Shown here one piece after another: positions 1 through 10,867 of a DNA stretch of 64,000 nt (the stretch's first letter is position 1; the number at the start of each line of letters is the position of its first letter). The stretch is taken from the NCBI GenBank assembly GCA_029851415.1, contig CM056743.1:122108305-122172304 (forward strand), given 5' to 3'. The DNA is from Eretmocerus hayati (lineage: Eukaryota > Arthropoda > Insecta > Hymenoptera > Aphelinidae). The position numbers were made by a program, and so were the translations under genes. The notes under the pieces are model-generated. The model ran no database searches, was not told where the DNA came from, and saw only the letters and a list, made by a program, of their open reading frames with translations.

Positions 1-879
1 GCGGTGCAAGAAATTATAGGTATGTACAGAGTCATCTGTTTATGACTCAAAATTTTGATGGAGTAACTCGTTTGATTTCAACTATTCTATTGATACTACT
101 TTTATTGATAACAGCGTTTACAAAGAGAAAGGCAGAGGAAATCAAGAACTGGCCAAAAATGAGTCACTCAAACATAAGAAGAGGGATGTCACAAAATGTG
201 ACGGATATCAGAGTTGCCTACTACGCAGAGCAAAAGTGGGGCAAACCTTTCAAGTACGAAATTCCTTGAATCTACTCAAATGATCAATTTTAATTCACCA
301 GTAAGACGGCTTTTATTCTAAATCATTCAAAAAAATGTCTGAAATAGTATTTTCTTCATTCTGAAGAATGGATATTACTTTGACTACTCTGACAAACAAG
401 GCCTCATTACTTAGGTGATAATTTGTTACTGTATGTACACCAATGTTTACTCAGTGCTTATCGGACTCTGCTTCCTTACGCCATAGTAAAGAAAATTTGA
501 TATCAATGAAGGCAAAGTGTTGTGTATAATCACAGTATCATCACGCCATGTATTTCATAGTGATGATTGTATCACAAATTTTCTTTCACAAATTATCAAG
601 TTAATTTTTTATCACGGGTGGAGCTCTACCCAAATTCCTATCACGTTATTGATTTCCTATTAATATTATCGTTCTTGTTGTATCATTCATATGTATATCT
701 TATTCTCTAAGTATTGACAATTCATTATAATAGTCTAGCTGAAGCTCGAGCTGAAGTTATATTAAGACATAAAATAAAGGAAAGAGAGTGAAGAAATTTT
801 TGGATTGATTCACAACCCAAGATCTTTTTGTGATCACCGAAGTAGCAAATAATTGACGGTATGTTCACTAGTTTATACA
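1..879. other. AT-rich stretch, no supported gene
   Basis: No repeat boundary, RNA gene or convincing exon is visible. A 75-codon open frame at 42-269 (+) starts with ATG and holds a short hydrophobic run of Ile and Leu residues, but it has no recognisable domain, no clear splice sites and no conserved neighbour. I do not call it a gene. Confidence 0.5.
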
Positions 880-1012
880 ATGCATGGTCATGCATAGTTC
901 ATGCATGGTCATGCATAATTCATGCATGACGACGTACCGCCATTTTCGGTACGCCGTCATGCGTGATCATGTACCACGAGCGGTACACGGTCATGCGTGA
1001 TCATGTACCAAA
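880..1012. repeat. Short tandem repeats around a small palindrome
   Basis: Two 21-bp units rich in GCATGGTCATGCAT are followed by a small inverted motif (GGTACGCCGT and its partner). Two roughly 34-bp units containing GTCATGCGTGATCATGTACC come next. The sequence is dominated by self-complementary CATG and GTAC tetranucleotides. It directly abuts the inverted repeat that starts near 1012 and may be its end. Confidence 0.7.
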
Positions 1013-1425
1013 CACTTTTTCACGGGTATTTCGGATCAAAAGTCTGAATTTTCTTGCTAAAATGCCTCAGAACTCGAAAAATATCAATAATTTCGAAAAA
1101 TCATATACTTCTCACTTACTTAAGATAATATTTACAGAATACTTTATTGTTCAGATTGAAAAACTACATCGGATCAGTGAAGAAAAAAATCAGAAGTCGA
1201 AAATTTTTATTTGAAAAATTAGACATATATATAATTATATAAATTTCTGGTGATATTTTTTCTTGATTCTTGAAATACTGTGTTGACTAATCCAATGTAA
1301 TTTTTCCATCTGAACAAGAAAGTATTCTTGTGATTTTTTGATTATCAATATTTTTCGAGTTCCGAGGCATTTTGGCAAGAAAGTCCGATTTTTGACCCGA
1401 AAAAATGTATCTAGTCGCACAAAAT
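1012..1425. mobile_element. Foldback (MITE-like) element, diverged arms
   Basis: The block at about 1027-1180 is repeated in inverse orientation at about 1265-1410. Both arms contain AAATGCC-CAGAACTCGAAAAATAT-type sequence, followed by a GTTCAGAT-GAAAAA block. The arms differ by substitutions and small gaps, so this is an old copy. No coding capacity is seen. The outer right part continues into a family shared with 62935-63240. Confidence 0.65.
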
Positions 1426-1665
1426 TTGATGGATCGGTCTGTGAATTTTTTTTGGGGGTACTTTTTATGATTTTGAACAAAATGTCGTATGGGTTTGGCG
1501 ATCGAGCGAAGGGGGCGCAAACCGGTGGACAAAAATGATCGACAAATTTTTTTCTAAATAAATGACTACGCCATCGTTTTTAGATCGAAAAAATACACAG
1601 AAATCCGGATCTTCATATTCCATTATTTTTCAGGCCAGGCTTCAAAATTAGGGTGGGACCCCTCC
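1365..1665 (+). repeat. Dispersed repeat, copy A
   Basis: This block is related in direct orientation to 62935-63240. Both carry a GAGGCATTTT motif, then TTTTGACCCGA, a frame-less A/T-rich stretch, a GATCG/GAGCG-rich stretch, a cATCGAGAAAATACACA-type motif and AAAATTAGGG. Identity is moderate. It looks like a non-coding transposon relic. Confidence 0.55.
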
Positions 1666-1960
1666 TTAATCGACCAATCATCGTACTGCTTTCAGTTTTA
1701 GCGGGGCAAATCCATTAATATATTTTGTAGACGAGAAGGGGGGTTAGTTGTCAGTTTACGACGTAGTTTGGGGGGGGGGGATTCACTCGACGGTCACGAC
1801 CAAGAGATAGTACCAACAGAGGGGGCATGCTTGCCTTTTCAGCGTGACCGCGCAACTTAAGAGAGACGAACGGTCTCAATGGTCACGACCCATCACGAGG
1901 GGGGAGGGTAAAAAGGGCCAATTTTGGGTCACTTAGTATGTGTACGCTCCCTTATTGAAG
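1655..1960 (+). repeat. Dispersed G-run MITE relic, copy A
   Basis: It contains TACGACGTAG followed by a G-tract, a CACGACC stretch and a GGGTAAAAAGGGCCAATTTTGG-like end. The same order of motifs occurs at about 8395-8610 (TACGACGTAGG, CACG, then GGGGTAAAAACAGGTCCAATTT). I infer one repeat family; termini were not resolved. Confidence 0.5.
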
Positions 1961-2428
1961 TCGAATACTCTTGACATCGTCGTACTTTCTGACATGGAAA
2001 AAGCTGTTTTTTTCATCTGACGGTCAGATTCGAACGAATGTAAGATTTCAACAGTAAAACACCACCGCAATCTGAGAGTGAGGATTTCTTTTTGTAGTGT
2101 CATTTGAAAGTAGAAAAATTTCCAACTACTGGGAATGCGCGATAATAATACAAATCTTCAAAATACAAAGAAAGAGCGAGGATTTTCTACACTGAGGTGA
2201 GGTCAGCCTTGGTTCGAATCAAACTCCCTAATAACAAGTAAAACTTGTACATATGAATTTGAGAATCGATAAGTACAAGTTTTAGGTGTTATAAGATTCA
2301 AACGCATCTCAGTCGGTTGCTTTGCAATATTTCCTGAGTACTATTCACAATGCTAACAAGCGATAATCATTTTTTTACCGACCACTCGGTGATTAGACCC
2401 CCAAAAATGATCCCCAAAGAGATAAAAA
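1961..2428. other. Non-coding stretch
   Basis: No gene, RNA or clear repeat is seen. It lies between two transposon relics. Confidence 0.4.
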
Positions 2429-2581
2429 CGACTTACGAGGGGAACACCAACCTTGTGGGCCCTGGATCTAGACGAATCTTTGGGAACCTTCTTGTTTTGG
2501 TGAGAAATGAAGGTACCGAAGAGGATTTCGTCCAATGGGCCTCCTATCCTGAGATATAGCTATGGAGCTTAGTATTATCCT
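2429..2581 (+). repeat. Left arm of a 1.6-kb inverted-repeat element
   Basis: This roughly 150-bp block is repeated in inverse orientation at 3861-4012 with about 85 percent identity by eye. Both arms encode a similar open peptide (containing GPGSRR and FGNLLVLV), but most differences between the copies change the amino acid. The frame is probably fortuitous rather than selected. Confidence 0.7.
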
Positions 2582-2605
2582 TATAGGCCCATCTCAGAAT
2601 GACAC

Positions 2606-3840
2606 CAGTGCCGGCTTCACCATAAGGCAAACCCAGGCACAGGCCTGTAGGCCTCCACCACCAAAAAACCCCCACCAAAGGACGGAATTATTTTTTTTCA
2701 ATTATATATCGATAAAAAAACGGGGTGAATTGAAATAGAACGCGGTTCGATCATCGCACTGAACTGGAAGATCGAAAAACACGACTGAGAACCAAGGGTG
2801 AAGATCGACTGAACAACCTTACGAGGTGATTTAATAAGAGAAATATCCTCTGCCGATCTGATCGAAGAATTTGCGAATAAGAAAGCTCGCCGAGCACACA
2901 TATAACTTGGATCTCCTCCAACACTGTTATTAATGCTTGGGATAGGGCTAATGTATAGTCGTCATAAGTCATAAGCCATCTTATAAATAAATAGTATTAA
3001 TTGTCATCATTAACACCCTCGCACAATGCTAGATCACTTTCTTCTCTAGTAGTTCTTTATTTAGCGAATGAATAATTTTTGCTTCATTTTGCAACAAAAA
3101 TGCCAAATTTTGATGTTAAAGTCAATCTTATTCAAAATACTTCATCCAACCCACGATGCTAGGCCATTTTCCTGTCTCGTCAAGTGATCTGAAATTAGCA
3201 ATTCTCTTCTTCATTTATGTGTAAATATATGTACATCGGTAGTTCCGCGGACACTTCGATATTTGGGGGTCGAAAATGTGCAAACTCTAAATCTCACTCC
3301 CCAAGGTTGTAAGATGTATTTTTCGACTTCTCGAGACATATAATGTAAGAAATACCTCGCGCACGGATGTAAATTTGCCCACTCATCAGTACCATAAGGA
3401 TAACATGGAGAGATACGGTAGCGTCACACGGACCTAACATGTTGAAGCAACTCATGAAGCTGACATTTCGCCACTAAAATTGATCTCACGGCCAGACGGT
3501 TTGAGCTACAGCTTTAGGTTTTGGAATTTTGATTGGACGATTAGATACTTCAAAAAAAGTGACTAGGACCTCTGTAGTCTTGTGATTAAGGTTTGCACTA
3601 GTACCACACAGACCTGACATGAAAATTTGTGTGTCAGTCTGAAAGTTTCGCATGAACTTTTTCAGAAAACCGCCACTGGAAAAGTTAAGAAACCTGCCAA
3701 ATTATGTCTTGAAATATTGAGTTAGTGATGATTTCACTTATATATGGAGGGTTATCAGCAAACGTTTTGAGCAAATCTGATCCCCTTACATAGGCCCCCA
3801 CCACCCAGTGCCTAGGGCCCTCGGTGGCTTAAAGACGGCG
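2606..3840. mobile_element. Possible decayed hAT-like element
   Basis: The left end reads CAGTGCCGGCTT followed by ATAAGGCAAACC, and the right end near 3838 reads GGGCCCTCGGTGGCTTAAAG followed by a degraded GACGGCG. This resembles a widespread hAT/MITE terminus (CAGTGCCGGCTTTA). The right terminus is mutated and I found no matching 8-bp flanks. It lies inside the 2429/4012 inverted repeat. Confidence 0.3.
3236..3370 (+). repeat. Dispersed repeat shared with 25945-26055
   Basis: The block starts GATATTTGGGGGTCGAAAA, continues with TAAATCTCACTCCC and GTGTATTTTTCGACTT-like sequence, and ends in CTCGCGCAC. The same order and near-identical motifs recur at 25945-26055 in direct orientation. It is non-coding. 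Confidence 0.65.
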
Positions 3841-3860
3841 ACATATATATGGATATACTG

Positions 3861-4012
3861 ACGATGCTAACCTCCATAGCTGTATCTCGAAATAAGAGGC
3901 CCATTGGTCGAAATCCCCTTGGGTACCTTCATTTTTCACCAAAACAAGAAGATTCCCAAAGTTTCGTCTAGAACCAGGACCCGCAAGGTTGGTGCTCCCC
4001 TCGTTAGTGGCT
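3861..4012 (-). repeat. Right arm of the 1.6-kb inverted-repeat element
   Basis: This is the inverse partner of 2429-2581 and carries the same GTTGGTGCTCCCCTCGT and ACCAAAACAAGAAGATTCCC features. The two arms would give a long imperfect hairpin enclosing about 1.3 kb. Confidence 0.7.
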
Positions 4013-4021
4013 AGATGAGCG

Positions 4022-4696
4022 TTGAGGAGACGGTTCATTGTACATTATGTATTATTTTGCATGGACAACTTGCTTGGATTATGTTCTACTATCGTTGGCG
4101 AACATTTCGAGCCTAATCCCAAGTCTAAGTCTCTTCGTTGCCGAAAAACACTGGCATTAAGTTCAGTTTCAACACGGAATAGTGAACTTGAGGTTGAGAG
4201 GAAATTTGCTGGCGATCTAGAACCCCTTACAATATATTCTAAGATTGGAGCACAAGATTCTGAGTTCAACCCAATTCTGGGAATTCACAGCATCAGAAAA
4301 CACACCCATATGAGAGGTTCTACAGAACTTTTGACATTAGGCGTACTGCTCGCTATCTCTGAACCTTCAAAAGATTATCAAAGTGTCGGAGTTGATTTGA
4401 ATAGGTTCGAGGGCCTCGGAATGTGTACTCTATTTGCTGTTCTGTCAAAAGAATCTGTTTATCCACAGCACGGCCCGCAACCCTCATTCTTTGGGTATCT
4501 CTCAGCGTACTCGCGCCGTTTTTTGATTTCTTCAGCCTGCTGCAAAAATAACATTGCTCGAAAAATTCTGCCAAAATTCAGTGACATTTTAGGCACCCTG
4601 TATATTGAGGAGAGATTGGTTTCAGACGCGTGCCTTCAACGTGGCGTTCATAAACAAACGTCGAAGTCGCGTAACCGTGTTTTCACGAAAAGTTGA
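4022..4696 (+). pseudogene. Open frame with a possible CYTH-like motif
   Basis: This is an open frame of 224 codons. It begins at a TTG, so the first ATG (4070) or an upstream exon would be the real start. Most of it matches nothing I know. One stretch (codons 56-79, nucleotides 4187-4258) reads LEVERKFAGDLEPL followed by KIGAQ. The VERKF core, then about ten residues, then a GA-containing helix end, is the arrangement at the start of CYTH-domain proteins such as thiamine triphosphatase. The downstream Arg/Lys/Glu motifs of that fold are not apparent. It may be one exon or a decayed fragment, or chance. Confidence 0.25.
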
Positions 4697-6296
4697 GATC
4701 TCCCGTACTGAGCTTATAAAAAAAATAACATTTGCGATAGTTACATGATCGAAACGGATTACAATAGCTTGAAACAACACGAAAAATATCCCGTTTGGTT
4801 TGGGTGCGTGCGACCAATTGCGTTTAAATGATAGCATCAAGAAGATGGGTCAGTTCATGCGCCCACTCGACTCAAAATGGTCAAATTTCCACGGCACGAG
4901 GGGGAGAAGGGGGGCACGCTCCTGGAATGTTTTGCCCATTTTTCTCCACCTATTTTTGAACAATATCCCATAGTTCTCATGTCCTGATATGGAATGTTAT
5001 TTGAGTGAAAAGCATTACAAGAATTGTATCGAAGGGGTTGATGTGATCGAGCCCGTCTCAGCACTTCTATGAAGTTGCAATCGCTCATATCATCTTGGAA
5101 ACAGATTAATCACACCAGAGAACCCATTCTACCTTCAAATGCCACCATAGACTTTATTCAAAAATTTTACGGTAAATTGAAGAATTACGGACCAGGCGCC
5201 AGATCTTGAGCAGAAGGAATTTCAGAGCTCCGGCTTGTCGTACAGGCTTATCAAACATAGACACAGCATTACGCTGTAGATGTGTATGTTTGTGCTCACC
5301 GGTAAACATTGTAGAGAATTTTGGATTACTGTGCAGGGGGGGGGGGCTTGTAGTTATTCGCGCAACTAGTTGTTTTCTGATTCTGAGCTCTACTATCAAT
5401 ATCGGTTTCGGGCATTTGACGACAACTCTGTGCAAATCGACTATTATAACCATCTTGAAAGGATTTTAAAATTAGATACATGGGAAATAGCTTGCGTGGT
5501 GCTAGGTCGTCGATTGTGACAGGATATTCAATATTATTGATTCATGGAGAATAGTGAAAACAATGCTCGAGTCAAGAGGGAAAAATCGAGACTTAAACGA
5601 GAGGAGCAAGAGGAGCAATTGGAGAAGAAAAAAGAAAAAAAAATAGCATTTGCCATGTCTGCTTAAAATATGGAGCTCTACCTCGTGATTATCACTACTC
5701 TCGCCATCAGCACCACCCATATACTGTCGATCGAAAAACACTCTGGGACCTTAGTATTCAGATATATATATATATATATTATCACGATCCCGAATCATAC
5801 AAAGACGCGTTGGAATGATTCTAGTTTCCAGATCCATTTTCCTTGAATACCCCTCGTGGTGTAATAACGAGCTGGCGAGGCAGAAAAATCGTTGCTTTTC
5901 AGTCAGAATTACTCAAAAATCAGACCGATAACCACATCTAGCAGTGCGCGAATGATCCGATTGGTTTACATTCGACTGAGAGTATCTAAAAGTCCTTTGG
6001 ACGTCTGTGAACGTTTCTGGTTGGTACAGAAATAACAATTCCCCAAATTAGTGGGCACGCACTTTTCCACTCTTTTTTGAGGTTCTAGTTACCACTCAAA
6101 TTGATTCTAGACGCGTGTCATGAAAAAAAAAATTTCATTCTGCAGTAACCCAAATGTCAAAAGTTCTGTAGAACCTCTCATATGATGATGGCATTGGCGA
6201 TAGTTCCCATAGAAGACGTAGTTGAAACTTTTCTATTGTTAGAAGAGGTTCTCCCGGAAATTTCAGTTCTTGTGTAAGACTACTTCGACCTTAATT
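4697..6296. other. Intergenic or intronic, simple repeats only
   Basis: No gene is supported. A short (TA)n microsatellite lies at 5761-5780 and a G-tract at about 5334-5347. Open frames here are short and lack domains. Confidence 0.45.
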
Positions 6297-6655
6297 ATGT
6301 TCGGGACCGGCCACGTCGCGGGCGAGCTCGCGCGATACTGGCCTCTGTACCCTGTTAAACTTTGGAACCAGTACGAAGCCAATGTCTAAGGCCGACATAA
6401 AACGAACAATTCTAGTGAAGGCTGGAATGAAAGATTCCGAATGGTCATGAGTAACGAGCACCCTGACCTGTACTCTTAAGAAATACAGAGACTTGCTTGG
6501 AAGAACTTGTGTTGGGTAAAAATGTAAGAGCAGCATCGAAACGGAAATGGACAGCAGTACAAAGGAGAATGCGAACTATTGCACTTGAATATCGACCTTA
6601 TGAGAGCGAAAACAAAGTTCTGGAATATTTGGAAGCTGCATTCGTATAATATTAC
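6297..6655 (+). pseudogene. Decayed MULE-type transposase C-terminal fragment
   Basis: Read in the frame of the ATG at 6297, the sequence gives Y-P-V-K-L-W-N-Q-Y-E, then a stop, then K-T-N-N-S-S-E-G-W-N-E-R-F, then N-E-H-P-D-L-Y and another stop. The order LWN-Y, R/K-TNN-S-EGW--RF, HP-LY is the C-terminal signature of the MULE/FLYWCH-type transposases common in insects and nematodes. That assignment is from family knowledge. At least three in-frame stops (after NV, after LYS and further down) make it a dead fragment. No catalytic DDE core was found nearby, so it is a 5'-truncated or internally deleted relic. Confidence 0.6.
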
Positions 6656-6944
6656 TGTGAGTAAATGGTGGAATCAATCGATAAAAAGTCTAATATTCTT
6701 TTTTTAAATATCTATTGAATTTATTATTGTAAAAATATAAAATGACTGACTCACTATCTAATGTGACTGATACTAAATGATGATTATGACAAGGCATTAT
6801 TTTACTCTATGTATATATTTATGGCTGAAAATTGAATAAGAAAGTATTGTCTCTACGGAAACACTTTACACTTCCGCAATTAGTTGCAATGAATGGGGAT
6901 TTTGCAGTCGAATAACTCTGTAGTCGGACAATTTCCTAGCCCAG

Positions 6945-7145
6945 CTATTTTGAATCGAGCCATGCAAAAAGGGACCTAAGCGCCATTTTTCGCGAAATTG
7001 AGATAAGGTGATATTTGCACTCTTTGAACATTCCTTTATCACCTGCATATGAAATCTTTCCGATATAACCAATCCCTGAGACCCGATCCATGCAGGAAGG
7101 GACCCAAGTACAGGATATGGGGCCCTTTTTGCATGGATTGATAAA
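6945..7145. repeat. Cluster of CCATGCA-AAAGGGACC motifs
   Basis: CCATGCAAAAAGGGACC occurs at about 6960, CCATGCAGGAAGGGACCCAA at about 7089 and the inverse (GGCCCTTTTTGCATGG) at about 7122. The same motif borders 7783-8000. This looks like a small MITE family with AAGGGACC-containing inverted ends, here as two overlapping or tandem copies. Confidence 0.6.
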
Positions 7146-7170
7146 AGAACCTACAAACACTAATACTTAC

Positions 7171-7399
7171 GCACTGTATCATCACATCCATCACTCACAC
7201 AATTGATCGCTGTGATTCTTGGCGCTGGTTGGTCGACGAGCTGAATGTTTACATCTTGCCACGCCTCGAATGATGTATAGGCATATAGGCGTATACTCTC
7301 CGCTCTGAACTCAACTCGAATTTTGAAATGATCAAAAAGTGCTGTAGTATTTAGTATATCGTCCGATAGCTCTGTAGACGTTGATCTTGTCTGTCTCAT
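7171..7399 (-). CDS. Candidate coding exon, unknown gene
   Basis: An open frame runs from an ATG at 7399 to a strong splice donor (GTGC/GTAAGT, GT at 7170). It encodes 76 residues plus one base, with mixed, protein-like composition (for example FKIRVEFRAESIRLYAY). It ends phase 1, so it would need a downstream exon on the minus strand. An in-frame TAG 15 bases before the ATG is part of TTCTAG, which could be a splice acceptor after a pyrimidine-rich tract, so this may be an internal rather than a first exon. The predicted intron begins in MITE-like sequence. I do not recognise the family and no second exon was identified. Confidence 0.35.
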
Positions 7400-7782
7400 A
7401 GTGTATAAAATCTAGAATATAGATTGTGGCAGTAATAACGATGGCGAAAAACGAAAAAGTCGTAGCGACCCTTCATCTTGGGCACGGGATGAGAGGGAAA
7501 GATCGAAAACGTGTGGCGAGCCTTTTTCAAATAGCCAAAATGAACATATTCATAGTATCATAGATCTTATGGATGTTGATGTTACGTGATTTAGATAGTT
7601 ATAATGGTGTTGTTTGTTGTACTGAACTTCATTATTGTATCCGAAGTATTTTCAGTCAATCCGAGCAAAAAAGTACCTAAATCCCGCTATGAATCTATGA
7701 TATTCATCGAGATATTGTTTTAATTCAATATTTTTCAGTTTTGTAGTGTATTGATATGAAATCATAGCTTTTTAAAGGAATC

Positions 7783-8000
7783 CATGCTGGAAGGGACCCA
7801 AGTCCACTCGAGTTTTCATGAAAAAACAACTCTGCAGGCTACCCTCGGTCAAAAAATGGAGGAGATCATAGTACATACTGATAAGAAGTATGTGTATGTA
7901 CATTGGCGCTGGGGAATTGTGAATGGTAGAGATGCAACACAGTTTTTTTCGTTTTCCCGACAATTTGTCATTTGCACGAAGGTCCCTTTTTGCATGGCTC
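7783..8000. mobile_element. Small MITE with AAGGGACC ends
   Basis: The left end contains CCATGCTGGAAGGGACCC and the right end contains GGTCCCTTTTTGCATGG, giving an imperfect terminal inverted repeat around about 180 bp. It belongs to the same family as 6945-7145 and is non-coding. Confidence 0.55.
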
Positions 8001-8394
8001 GATTCTTTTCTATTCCGGCCATTTTCCAGTCAGGACTTTTTTCAGTCAGGCAAAATGCCTGCCGAGGTAAACGTGGGTCGGGTAATTCGAGTCGGTGATT
8101 GATCTGGAATTCCTGTGCATAACTTCTGGGAACAAGCGGTTGGGTGGGTAGATGTCGAAACCTCCCATAATGTTCTCGAACCTCATGGTATAGTAGTAGT
8201 AGATGAACTGATGACAATGCGGTTTGGATTAACGACAGCAATTTTGCTAAAGATTATCAAAGCGATAATTTTAATGGTTGATTTATAACCACCCTAAAAT
8301 CAGTACCCAAATCTGATTTTGATTTGTTCAATGGAAAATAAAATGGCTATCGCACGAAATTCTCCTCTATCATACGTCACGCGACATCAAAAGT

Positions 8395-8610
8395 CGTGAC
8401 CGAAAAACCAACAAATCTCAATTTTCACAACCGATGAGCGCCTGAGAGAGGGGGGGGGGGGGGTCTGCAGTCATGAAATTACGACGTAGGTTAGGGGGAA
8501 AGAATCGGCTACGTGTCACGCCGCGCGGTTTATTATGTGGGGGGTAAGGGGTAAAAACAGGTCCAATTTCTGTATTGTATTAAGTGTGAGGCTTCTTGCC
8601 AAAGTCGTGG
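8395..8610 (+). repeat. Dispersed G-run MITE relic, copy B
   Basis: This is the counterpart of 1655-1960. It has a long G-tract (8449-8463), then TTACGACGTAGG, CACGCCGCGC and a GGGTAAGGGGTAAAAACAGG segment. The order and spacing of motifs match copy A. Confidence 0.5.
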
Positions 8611-8984
8611 CTAGGCTCAACATTATTTGATACGATGTTTGAATAATAATCTATTCCGATCTCATGCTATTCATGAACTATATATTTCTCATTCAATTCT
8701 TATACTTAGAAACGACTAGTTTCGGACATCTAAATATATCCCTGTTCAGGTAAAAAATTATCTAATGTAGGAGTGGAAAAATGAGAATATAAAGATTTAA
8801 ATGACTAAGTCTCGTTAACGTAAGTGCGGTGTTTTGTGATCCCCTCTGTGTCGGTATCTAGTGCAGTTCTTGGGTTTCACACTCATAGCCCGCAGGGATT
8901 TTCTCGAAAGTGAGCCACTTTGCTGATGAGCTGGTCGATTTTCAAGTGCGTTAAGCCAATTCGAAATACTTCATTAAGTAACAA
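8611..8984. other. Non-coding stretch
   Basis: AT-rich sequence with no supported feature. Confidence 0.4.
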
Positions 8985-9180
8985 GGGCGCAAAATACTTT
9001 CACGCACGAGTTTCCAAAATGAGTGCGTAAAAGTGAATTTTGCGCACAGTTGTGACTTCTTCGACGTGATCAAAGTGTTTTGCGCTGTGTGCAAAAGTAC
9101 CTCTGCACACGATTCGCCGTGCGCAAAGTTTCACTTTTACTCACGAAAATTTCGGGAATGAGAGCGTAAAAATTGCTCCC
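8985..9180. repeat. GCGCAAAGT-type repeat block
   Basis: It holds several copies, in both orientations, of motifs such as TTTGCGCAC and GCGTAAAAGTG. The same vocabulary recurs at 10020-10340, suggesting that 8985-10345 is one element with related ends and the tandem array 9545-9860 inside it. Confidence 0.5.
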
Positions 9181-9544
9181 GTGTTGCTTACCATACTTTT
9201 TGTCATTGGCGCGGAAAGTTGTCCCCCGTGTTCTACGCCTTGGAAGATGGGAGAAGGATAGGGCGCGGGCAGGGTCCAGGGGCGGAGCCCCCCGACTGAA
9301 AAAAAATTCTGAAAATGTATCATAAAAGAAATCTTCCATTTTCTATAATTCATGTTACCGCATCGTTGAAAGATACTGTTTCCAGCTCTCAAAAGAGTCA
9401 ATATCAGACAAAATTGGAATAAGTGTATGAACGAAATTATTGTAAGAATCAGAGAGAACAATTTTTGTCATTAAAGAATAGACTCCATGGAAAGTATCAT
9501 CGTCAAATCCTAGGGCAAAAGATTGATGATGCTCAAGTCAATTG

Positions 9545-9860
9545 GATATTTGTCTTCTTGGCTTTAAGTCGTAAACTGCGTTTGCTCCAAATTTAATTGG
9601 CTGTGGATCTTGATCGCGTTTGATCCGAAAATGAATACCAGTGAAAACGTCTCTGGAGAAATCTCCTCGGCTGCGAGTCGTAAATCGCACTTGCTCCAAA
9701 TTGAATTGTCTGTGGATCTTGATCGCGTTTGCTCCGAGCTCCGGAAGTGGAAACATCTCTGATGAGAAATTTTTTCGGCTGCGAATTGTAAATAGTATTT
9801 GCTCCGAATCGAAATGGCCGTGGATCTCGATCGCATTCACTCAGAAATGCTCCGAATGTA
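9545..9860 (+). repeat. Three tandem units of about 110 bp
   Basis: Units begin near 9556, 9668 and 9776. Each holds GTCGTAAA (or a close variant), TTGCTCC, GAATTG-CTGTGGATCT and TCGATCGC-TT. Identity is about 75-85 percent by eye. Overlapping open frames on the minus strand repeat the same peptide because of the array, not because of a gene. Confidence 0.75.
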
Positions 9861-10119
9861 AAGGCATCTGTTTCCCGTAATTGAGGTACCCCAGAGTGTT
9901 GCTTCCCGTCGTGGCTCGCAGACTTGCACTCATCGGAGATCAAGGGTACTAACCAAACCAACCAAAGTGAGATGTCCGAGAGAATTCGAAACTCGATTAC
10001 AACTTTGCGGACGATTAAGACAACTTTGCGCACTGAAAATCGCGCGTAAAAAAATTTTACTCAACTTTGCGCCCCACACACCCATCCGCAAAGTAACTTT
10101 TTCGCACAACTTTACGCAC

Positions 10120-10345
10120 ACAATGGCAAAATAGTACATTTCGATACAAGGGTGTAAAACGTTTTATTCGCGTCCGAGTGATGGGTTTCCGGCCCGAGCC
10201 CCAGGCGAGGGTCGGAATCATCACGAGGATGCGAATAATAGGTTTTACGGCCGTGTATCTAACTATACTTTTCGATAAACTGTGAGTAAAAGTCGACAAA
10301 CTGTGCGCAAAGTGCAGTTTTACGCACAGTGTATCGAAAAGATCA
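10120..10345 (+). repeat. Dispersed element, copy 1 (CGATACAAGGGTGTAAAACG)
   Basis: This block is about 90 percent identical to 44018-44215. It starts TAGTACATTTCGATACAAGG, includes a GGCCCGAG and GTCGGAATCATCACGAGG segment, and ends with GTGCGCAAAGTGCA then CAGTGTATCGAAAA. Its ends carry the short inverted motif TTTCGATACA/TGTATCGAAA. A more diverged relative lies at 61850-62160. It fits a non-autonomous DNA element. Confidence 0.7.
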
Positions 10346-10867
10346 TTTTTCTGCTACTGAACATTAGAGTCAAAAACGCTACCTTTACCCACACCACTGC
10401 TCAATATGAGAATGGTTTTTAACCTCTGCGTGCACGCACCTATTTCCCGTGGTAGAAAAAATTATTTCTCGATGAATTTCATCAACTCTAACGTTGAAAA
10501 GTTCTCTGGGCTTCAAACAGATGAAAGAATTCATCATTATATATTGTACTTTTGACCATGTCCACGTATATGGACCCCGTGGAGTCATGGAACGGAATCA
10601 TAGAAGGAATTTGAATCCACCAGTTTAATGAACAAGTACTAAACAGCGTATAACATAGTCTAATAACATAACATTTCTATTGTGAGACTATTCCACATCG
10701 TCTCATCCTCATTGTCGATACATCATAACTATATAAAAACTCGGACATGAATGATTTCCTGAAAAGTCCTAATCATAATCGATTTCCATAAAGTGATCAT
10801 GACAAAGAGTACGACAAGAAAAACTCTACACGTTCTTGTATGTAAACTCTCCGTATACACTGGACAA

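Noticed and set aside
2350..4038. Similar GPGSRR-containing peptides at 2350-2559 and 3829-4038
   Set aside because: They are inverse copies of a non-coding repeat; most differences change the amino acid, so there is no sign of selection for protein.
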